Shown: positions 16,202 through 20,497 of the stretch, piece by piece
How positions within the stretch are numbered: position 1 is the stretch's first letter
Layout of the letters: the number at the start of each line of letters is the position of its first letter
Assembly (NCBI GenBank): GCA_038221545.1
Contig: JBBRIE010000031.1
Coordinates: 1 to 20,497 of the forward strand
Reading direction: 5' to 3'
Length of the DNA stretch: 20,497 nucleotides
From: JBBQNY01 sp038221545
GTDB taxonomy: Bacteria; Pseudomonadota; Gammaproteobacteria; Xanthomonadales; Ahniellaceae
Position numbers and translations under genes: made by a program
The notes under the pieces: model-generated
The model's database searches: none
The model's input: the letters and a program-made list of their open reading frames with translations, nothing else
What the model was told of the DNA's origin: nothing

Positions 16202-18271
16202 TCAACCTGGGTTGTCCGCCGCCGGGTCGGCGGACGTGAAACGTTCCCAACCCGGACGGGGCGCGAACCGGGCGCCGTGCCGCGCCTGGAGGGCGGCGAG
16301 CCGGCCGAGCACGCCCGCGGCTCCGTTCTCCCTGACGTAGCGCAGCGGTCCTCCGCGGAAGGGCGCGAAGCCGGTACCGAAGATGACACCGGCGTCGAGC
16401 AGGTCTTCGGTATCGACGACCCCGTCGGCCAGACAGGCGACGGCCTCGTTGACCAGTGGCAGGATCAATCGATCCTCGAGGTCACCGGGTGCGGAATAGC
16501 CTTGCGGTATCGCCGGCTTCACCGCGCGACCGTCGGTCCACACGTACAGACCCTCGCCGTCCTTCTTGCCGCGCTTGCCGGCGGCAAGCTTGGCGTCGAT
16601 GCCCTCCGGTAGTTCGAGTCCGAGGAAGGGCGCGAGGATGCGGCCGACGTTCGCCGCGACGTCGAGCCCGACCACGTCGGACAGCTCGATGGGTCCCATC
16701 GGCATGCCGAAGTTCTTCGCGGCGCGGTCGATGACGGGCCCGGGAATGCCTTCGGCGTGCGCGCGAATCGCTTCGAGCAGGTAAGGCATGAGGATGCGGT
16801 TGACCAGGAATCCGGGAGTACCGGCGACCGGCAGCGGCAGCTTGTCGAGGGCGCGCACGAAAGCGGCCGCGCGTCGCTCCACCTCCGGATCGAGCGTTCG
16901 GTGCCGGACGATCTCGACCAGCGGCATCTGGGCTACGGGATTGAAGAAATGCAGTCCGACGAACTGCGACGGGCGGGCGAGGTTCAAGGCCAGTTCGTCG
17001 ATGGCGATGGATGAAGTGTTGGTGGCGAGAATGGCGTTCACCGGCAGGACGGGCTCGACCTGCGAGTACAAGGCGCGTTTTGCGTCGAGATTCTCGAAGA
17101 TCGCTTCGATGACGAGGTCCGTCGCCGGCAGGCCCGACCCTTCGACGTCCGCGGTGAGCCGCGCTTTCCCGGCGACGATCCTTTCCGGCGTTTTCAGGCG
17201 CCTGTCGAACTGCGGTGCCACGCGCGCGATGGCCTGCTCGACGATGGCCTGCTCGCGGTCCTGCAGGCCGACCTCGAATCCAGCCAGCGCGACGGTCGCA
17301 GCAATGTCGGCGCCCATGACGCCCGCGCCGACGACATGCACGCGCCTGATCGCATGCGAGGATTGGCCGCCGAGCCCCTTCAATGCCTCCATCAGGAAGA
17401 AGACGCGCACCAGGTTGGCGGCGGTGGGCGTGGCGGCCAGGCGCGTGACGGTGCGGGCCTCGGCCTTGAGCAGGGCGCGCGTGTCGCCGGACGCACGTCG
17501 CCAGGTTTCAATCAGCGCGAAAGGCGCCGGGTAGTGCGCCTTGCGCGCCTTGCGCGCGGCCTGTTTCGTCACCATCGGCGCGATCACCTGCCGCGCCAGC
17601 CAGGTGTTGGTGGCCCATGCCCGCAACCGCTGCGCCAGCGGTCGCCCGGTCCCGCGCAGGGCGATGGCGACGGCACGCTCGACCAGCGCATCGGGTTCGG
17701 CGACTGCGTCGACCAGACCCGCCGCGCGCGCGGCGGTGGCCCCGAGCGTGCGACCGGTCAACATCAATTCGAGTGCCTGGGGAGCTCCGATCAGCCGGGG
17801 TAGCCGTACCGAGCCGCCCCAGCCAGGAATGATGCCGAGCTTGATCTCGGGCAAGCCGATGCGGGTCTTCGGATCGCTCGACGCGACGCGGTAGCGGCAG
17901 GCCAGCGCAAGCTCGGTGCCACCACCCATGCAGTGGCCGTGGATCGCGGCGACGGTGCGGCAGGGCAAACGCGCCAACCGTTCGAGGATCCGCTGGCCGC
18001 GCTCGATCGCATCGAGCACCCGGCCCTCGCGTGCGATCGATTCGAACTCATGGATGTCGGCGCCGACGATGAAGCCGGCCCGCTTGGCCGAGGCGATCAC
18101 CATGCCCTTGGGCGGCTCCAGCGCGATGCGCTCGAGCAGGGAGTCGAGCTCGGCGAGGACCGGCCCGCTCATGGTGTTCACCGACGATTCGGCGCGGTCG
18201 AACCAGAGCATCAACACCCCGTCCGCGCGTGCCTCGGGACGCCAATGGCGCGGCTTGAGTCCAGGGAACAT
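16202..18271 (-). CDS. Bifunctional enoyl-CoA hydratase / 3-hydroxyacyl-CoA dehydrogenase (FadB/FadJ-like)
   Basis: A 689-residue cytosolic fatty-acid beta-oxidation multienzyme. The crotonase domain (about 15-200) has the oxyanion-hole segments AGFIVGADIHEF and HGHCMGGGTELAL, and catalytic glutamates E120 and E142 (GLPEIKLGIIPGWGG). The NAD-binding domain follows with VVGAGVMGADIA (313-324), and the dehydrogenase histidine is H441 in GLHFFNPV. The C-terminal dehydrogenase domain includes GFLVNRILMPYLLEA and ends near residue 680. It is slightly shorter than E. coli FadB (729) and FadJ (714), and I cannot say which it matches better. GGAG lies about 8 bases upstream of the ATG at 18271. No thiolase (FadA) gene is adjacent. 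It is divergent from rpoE. Confidence 0.9.
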   Translation of the reverse strand: MFPGLKPRHWRPEARADGVLMLWFDRAESSVNTMSGPVLAELDSLLERIALEPPKGMVIASAKRAGFIVGADIHEFESIAREGRVLDAIERGQRILERLARLPCRTVAAIHGHCMGGGTELALACRYRVASSDPKTRIGLPEIKLGIIPGWGGSVRLPRLIGAPQALELMLTGRTLGATAARAAGLVDAVAEPDALVERAVAIALRGTGRPLAQRLRAWATNTWLARQVIAPMVTKQAARKARKAHYPAPFALIETWRRASGDTRALLKAEARTVTRLAATPTAANLVRVFFLMEALKGLGGQSSHAIRRVHVVGAGVMGADIAATVALAGFEVGLQDREQAIVEQAIARVAPQFDRRLKTPERIVAGKARLTADVEGSGLPATDLVIEAIFENLDAKRALYSQVEPVLPVNAILATNTSSIAIDELALNLARPSQFVGLHFFNPVAQMPLVEIVRHRTLDPEVERRAAAFVRALDKLPLPVAGTPGFLVNRILMPYLLEAIRAHAEGIPGPVIDRAAKNFGMPMGPIELSDVVGLDVAANVGRILAPFLGLELPEGIDAKLAAGKRGKKDGEGLYVWTDGRAVKPAIPQGYSAPGDLEDRLILPLVNEAVACLADGVVDTEDLLDAGVIFGTGFAPFRGGPLRYVRENGAAGVLGRLAALQARHGARFAPRPGWERFTSADPAADNPG

Positions 18272-18515
18272 GGCGTACTCCGGTCGGTAGACGATGCATC
18301 ATCGGCAGTGGCGACCACCGCGGTCAATCGCCGCGGGGCGCTCGCGGCGGTGAAGTCGCGTCGTCGCACCCGGAACCGGTCATCGCAGGAGGCGTGCGTT
18401 CTCTGCGACACCTGCCCGTCTGGCTCGATCGCGCCTTTACGGTTTGTGAACTTTTCGGAATCGACCCTGTCTACCCGTAAGCTTGACCCATTGAGCGCAA
18501 CGGAGTTGATGCCCG
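18272..18515. other. Divergent fadB-like/rpoE intergenic region
   Basis: This 244-base gap carries the sigma-E promoter for rpoE near its right end. Its left half should hold the promoter for the minus-strand FadB-like gene, but I cannot pick out clear boxes. Short open frames here have no ribosome-binding site or recognisable sequence, and no RNA gene is apparent. Confidence 0.4.
18448..18473 (+). promoter_or_regulatory. Sigma-E-type promoter of rpoE
   Basis: GAACTT (18448-18453) is followed after exactly 16 bases by TCTA (18470-18473), matching the known RpoE consensus GAACTT-N16-TCTRA at all but possibly its last base. Transcription would begin near 18479-18481 and reach the rpoE start at 18516 after a short leader. 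It implies that sigma-E activates its own operon, as in Escherichia and Xanthomonas relatives. Confidence 0.8.
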
Positions 18516-19106
18516 ATGGGCGAACCGGAAGCCGACCAGCTGCTGGTGGAACGCGTGCAGGCGGGCGATTTACGCGCCTTCGACCTGCTCGTGCGCCGCT
18601 ATCAGAGTCGAATAACCGCGGTCATTTCGCGATTCGTCAAGGATTGGAGCGAATGCCAGGACGTTGCGCAGGAATCCTTCATCCGCGCGTACCGCGCGAT
18701 CGGAAACTTTCGCGGCGACAGCCAGTTTTACACGTGGCTCTACAAGATCGCGGTCAACACGGCAAAGAACCACCTCGTGGCACAGAAGCGGCGCCCTCCG
18801 AGCGACGATGTGCAGGTCGAGGATGCGGAACATTTCGACGTCGGGTTCCAGATGAAGGACACCGCCACGCCGGAACGTGAGCTGATGCGGCAGGAAATCG
18901 AACGAACCGTGCTGTCGACGGTCGAAGCCTTGCCAGAGGAATTGAGGATCGCGATCACGCTGCGCGAGATCGATGGTCTGAGTTACGAGGAAATCGCGCA
19001 GAAGATGGATTGCCCGATCGGAACGGTGCGTTCGCGCATTTTCCGGGCCCGCGAAGCCATCGACGAGCAATTGCGTCCACTACTGCACGACGACGAAGGT
19101 GTTTGA
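18516..19106 (+). CDS. rpoE: RNA polymerase sigma-E factor
   Basis: A 196-residue extracytoplasmic-function sigma factor that directs RNA polymerase to envelope-stress genes. Region 2 runs about 24-92, including AFDLLVRRYQSRITAVISRFVKDWSECQDVAQESFIRAYRAI and FRGDSQFYTWLYKIAVNTAKNHL. Region 4 (about 130-187) carries LPEELRIAITLREIDGLSYEEIAQKMDCPIGTVRSRIFRAREAI, the helix-turn-helix for the -35 element. GGAG (18502-18505) precedes the ATG at 18516 by 10 bases. Length and sequence match gammaproteobacterial RpoE/AlgU. The following anti-sigma gene begins 1 base after the stop, so sigma factor and inhibitor are made together. Expression is probably autoregulated through the sigma-E promoter just upstream. 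Confidence 0.96.
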   Translation: MGEPEADQLLVERVQAGDLRAFDLLVRRYQSRITAVISRFVKDWSECQDVAQESFIRAYRAIGNFRGDSQFYTWLYKIAVNTAKNHLVAQKRRPPSDDVQVEDAEHFDVGFQMKDTATPERELMRQEIERTVLSTVEALPEELRIAITLREIDGLSYEEIAQKMDCPIGTVRSRIFRAREAIDEQLRPLLHDDEGV

Positions 19107-19107
19107 C

Positions 19108-19773
19108 ATGAACAATCCAGCATTCGAGAACCCCGCGCGCGAACAGCTGTCCGCGCTGACCGACGGGGAGATGGCCCGGGACGCACTGCGCTTCCTGCTG
19201 AAGAGCGTCGGCGACGATCCTGCCCTGGCGCGTGCATGGACGCGCTATCAGGTGATCGGCGCCGCGCTTCGGCGCGAAGAGCAGTTGATCGTGGATGAGG
19301 GTTTCAGTGACAGGGTGCGGGTGCGCCTCGCGGCGGAGGACGTGGCCGCGACATCGAACGTCTCCACGGCGGTAGCTGAAGGTCGGTCTCCGTGGCTGCG
19401 CTGGGCTGGCGGCGGAGCGATTGCAGCGGGCGTCGCGGCCATGGCCTTGTTCGCGACCCGTGGGCCTTCCATCGACGAGGCGCTGGCGCCTCCTGTTGCG
19501 CCGACCCTGGCCCAGGAGGTCACGGTTCCCGCCGGTGAGTTGCATGCACCGGTCCAGACCCTGCCGGCCGCAGGTGGCGATGGCGCTGCGAACGGCAGCG
19601 GTCTCTGGGATCCGCGCGTACAGGGCTACCTGATGCAGCATGGTCAGGTTGCGGGCCAGATCGGGCCCACCGGCTTCGTGCCGTACGTCTACTTCATGGC
19701 GACGCCGGCACAGGTGCCGACGAACGCGTTGGTTCCAGGCGACAAGGTGGTCGCGGAGACCGACGCTCGATGA
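19108..19773 (+). CDS. rseA: Anti-sigma-E factor RseA (MucA)
   Basis: A 221-residue single-pass inner-membrane protein that holds sigma-E inactive until envelope stress triggers its proteolysis. The cytoplasmic N-terminal domain (about 1-90) has the family pattern REQLSALTDGEMARDALRFLL and ARAWTRYQVIGAALRRE. One membrane helix lies at about 97-117 (GGGAIAAGVAAMALFA). The periplasmic C-terminal domain follows, with DPRVQGYLMQHGQ, the part that should bind RseB. The ATG at 19108 has GAAGG 8 bases upstream; GTG 19099 in the same frame overlaps rpoE and is less likely. The stop overlaps the rseB start by 4 bases (ATGA), so translation is coupled. Confidence 0.9.
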   Translation: MNNPAFENPAREQLSALTDGEMARDALRFLLKSVGDDPALARAWTRYQVIGAALRREEQLIVDEGFSDRVRVRLAAEDVAATSNVSTAVAEGRSPWLRWAGGGAIAAGVAAMALFATRGPSIDEALAPPVAPTLAQEVTVPAGELHAPVQTLPAAGGDGAANGSGLWDPRVQGYLMQHGQVAGQIGPTGFVPYVYFMATPAQVPTNALVPGDKVVAETDAR

Positions 19774-20497
19774 TTCAACGCGTAGCGCTGGTGCTGCTGT
19801 TTGCGAGTGGACTCGCGAACGCCAGCGAGGAGGCGCGCGCATTGCTGTCACGGATGGGCGAGGCGCTTGCTACCCGTGAATATGACGGCGTGCTGCTCTA
19901 CCTGCACGATGGCCGCATCGAAACCCTGCGGGTCGTGCGCAGCTACGAGGACGGCAAGCCCACCGCCCGGGTGACCGCGATGTCGGGCGCACCGCGCGCG
20001 ATGCAGACCGCACCGGACGCCAGCCAGTGCACGCTGCCGGATGGCAGCGTCACCACCATCGAGCGGGATTCCATGCAGTACCTCACGGCTGCGGCCACTG
20101 CGCTGCAGGGTGTGCCGGAGGAAATCTACGAGCTTCGCGTTGCAGGCGACGACCGTGTTGCCGGTTTCGCCGCCGACATCGTCGAAGCGACGCCGCGGGA
20201 CGAAGCCCGATTCGGCTTTCGCGTCTGGATTGCGCAGGCGTCCGGCATGTTGCTGGGTTCCAGCCGGTTGCGGCCGGATGGCCGCCCACTGGAGCAGATG
20301 ATGTTCACGCGTCTGCGGCTCGGTGTCGCGCACCCGCGACAACCGGGCGATCAGACCCTGCGGCGGCCGCCGAGCGGCGGATTGCCGGCATTCGCGCTCG
20401 CGCCGAAAGACATTCCGGCGATCGAGTTGCCGATGGGATTCAAGTTGATCGGCGCAGGTCCGGGTCCGCGACCTGCATCGAGGCATTACCTCTACTC
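19770..20497 (+). CDS. rseB: Sigma-E regulatory protein RseB (MucB), 3' end beyond window
   Basis: The open frame runs from ATG 19770 to the window end (242 complete codons) and is still open. RseB is a periplasmic protein that binds RseA, shields it from protease DegS and senses mislocalised lipopolysaccharide or lipoproteins. A signal peptide covers about residues 1-19 (MIQRVALVLLFASGLANA). The mature N-terminus ALLSRMGEALATREYDGVLLYLHDGRIETLRVVRSYEDGKP is the recognisable large-domain start, and GFKLIG near residue 225 begins the smaller C-terminal domain. The stretch around residues 70-95 is rather divergent from familiar MucB proteins, which usually carry a conserved LDG/REV-like motif there. 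The gene overlaps rseA by 4 bases. A degP/mucD protease gene often follows, outside this window. Confidence 0.85.
   Translation, partial: MIQRVALVLLFASGLANASEEARALLSRMGEALATREYDGVLLYLHDGRIETLRVVRSYEDGKPTARVTAMSGAPRAMQTAPDASQCTLPDGSVTTIERDSMQYLTAAATALQGVPEEIYELRVAGDDRVAGFAADIVEATPRDEARFGFRVWIAQASGMLLGSSRLRPDGRPLEQMMFTRLRLGVAHPRQPGDQTLRRPPSGGLPAFALAPKDIPAIELPMGFKLIGAGPGPRPASRHYLY

Noticed and set aside
14060..16612. An 850-residue open frame on the plus strand
   Set aside because: It lies fully antisense to the M3 peptidase gene, has the arginine/valine-rich composition of high-GC shadow frames and no recognisable domain.
1..20497. CRISPR arrays, tRNA or rRNA genes, insertion sequences
   Set aside because: No spaced direct repeats, transposase-like proteins, or recognisable tRNA or rRNA sequence were found by eye.

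Overview
The window looks like a high-GC Gammaproteobacterium. The best clue is the sigma-E stress operon rpoE-rseA-rseB (mucB) at the right end. The rest fits a Xanthomonadales-like environmental lineage: uup-type ABC-F protein, secreted M3 and M14 metallopeptidases, POT peptide transporter, FadB-type fatty-acid oxidation enzyme. That lineage call is inference from gene content; no rRNA or tRNA gene was seen. The 20,497-base length and broken genes at the left end suggest a contig, possibly metagenomic.

Left end (1-3209): two sharp discontinuities. Bases 1-73 are an inverted, diverged copy (58 of 73 bases by hand alignment) of uup bases about 132-204, and the uup gene to the right lacks its first ATPase domain. 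Then come an intact glutathione S-transferase gene and, on the minus strand, only the C-terminal part of an SLH-repeat protein. Near 2568-2582 that fragment runs head-to-head into a NarL-type response regulator lacking its first few codons. Each break is either an assembly chimera or a real rearrangement.

Middle (3261-11435): ordinary housekeeping and accessory genes. These are a secreted M14 carboxypeptidase and a quinone-oxidoreductase-like MDR enzyme (both minus), a POT transporter, a small unknown protein, a small YjdJ-type acetyltransferase, a PhzF-family protein, a two-CBS-domain protein, a DUF1993-type protein and a rhomboid protease. The peptidases and the peptide transporter together suggest a peptide-feeding lifestyle.

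Acyltransferase pair (11507-13726, minus): an OafA-like membrane acyltransferase and a protein resembling lipid A acyltransferases are 3 bases apart. They lie in a stretch clearly poorer in GC than its surroundings (56% against 73% in hand-counted samples). This is the best candidate for a transferred, poorly described function, probably acylation of a surface glycan or lipid. A perfect 12-bp hairpin sits just upstream.

Right end (13874-20497): a secreted Dcp-like M3 peptidase, a fused enoyl-CoA hydratase / 3-hydroxyacyl-CoA dehydrogenase, and, divergent from it, rpoE-rseA-rseB. A near-consensus sigma-E promoter (GAACTT, 16 bases, TCTA) precedes rpoE, indicating autoregulation. rseB is cut by the window end.
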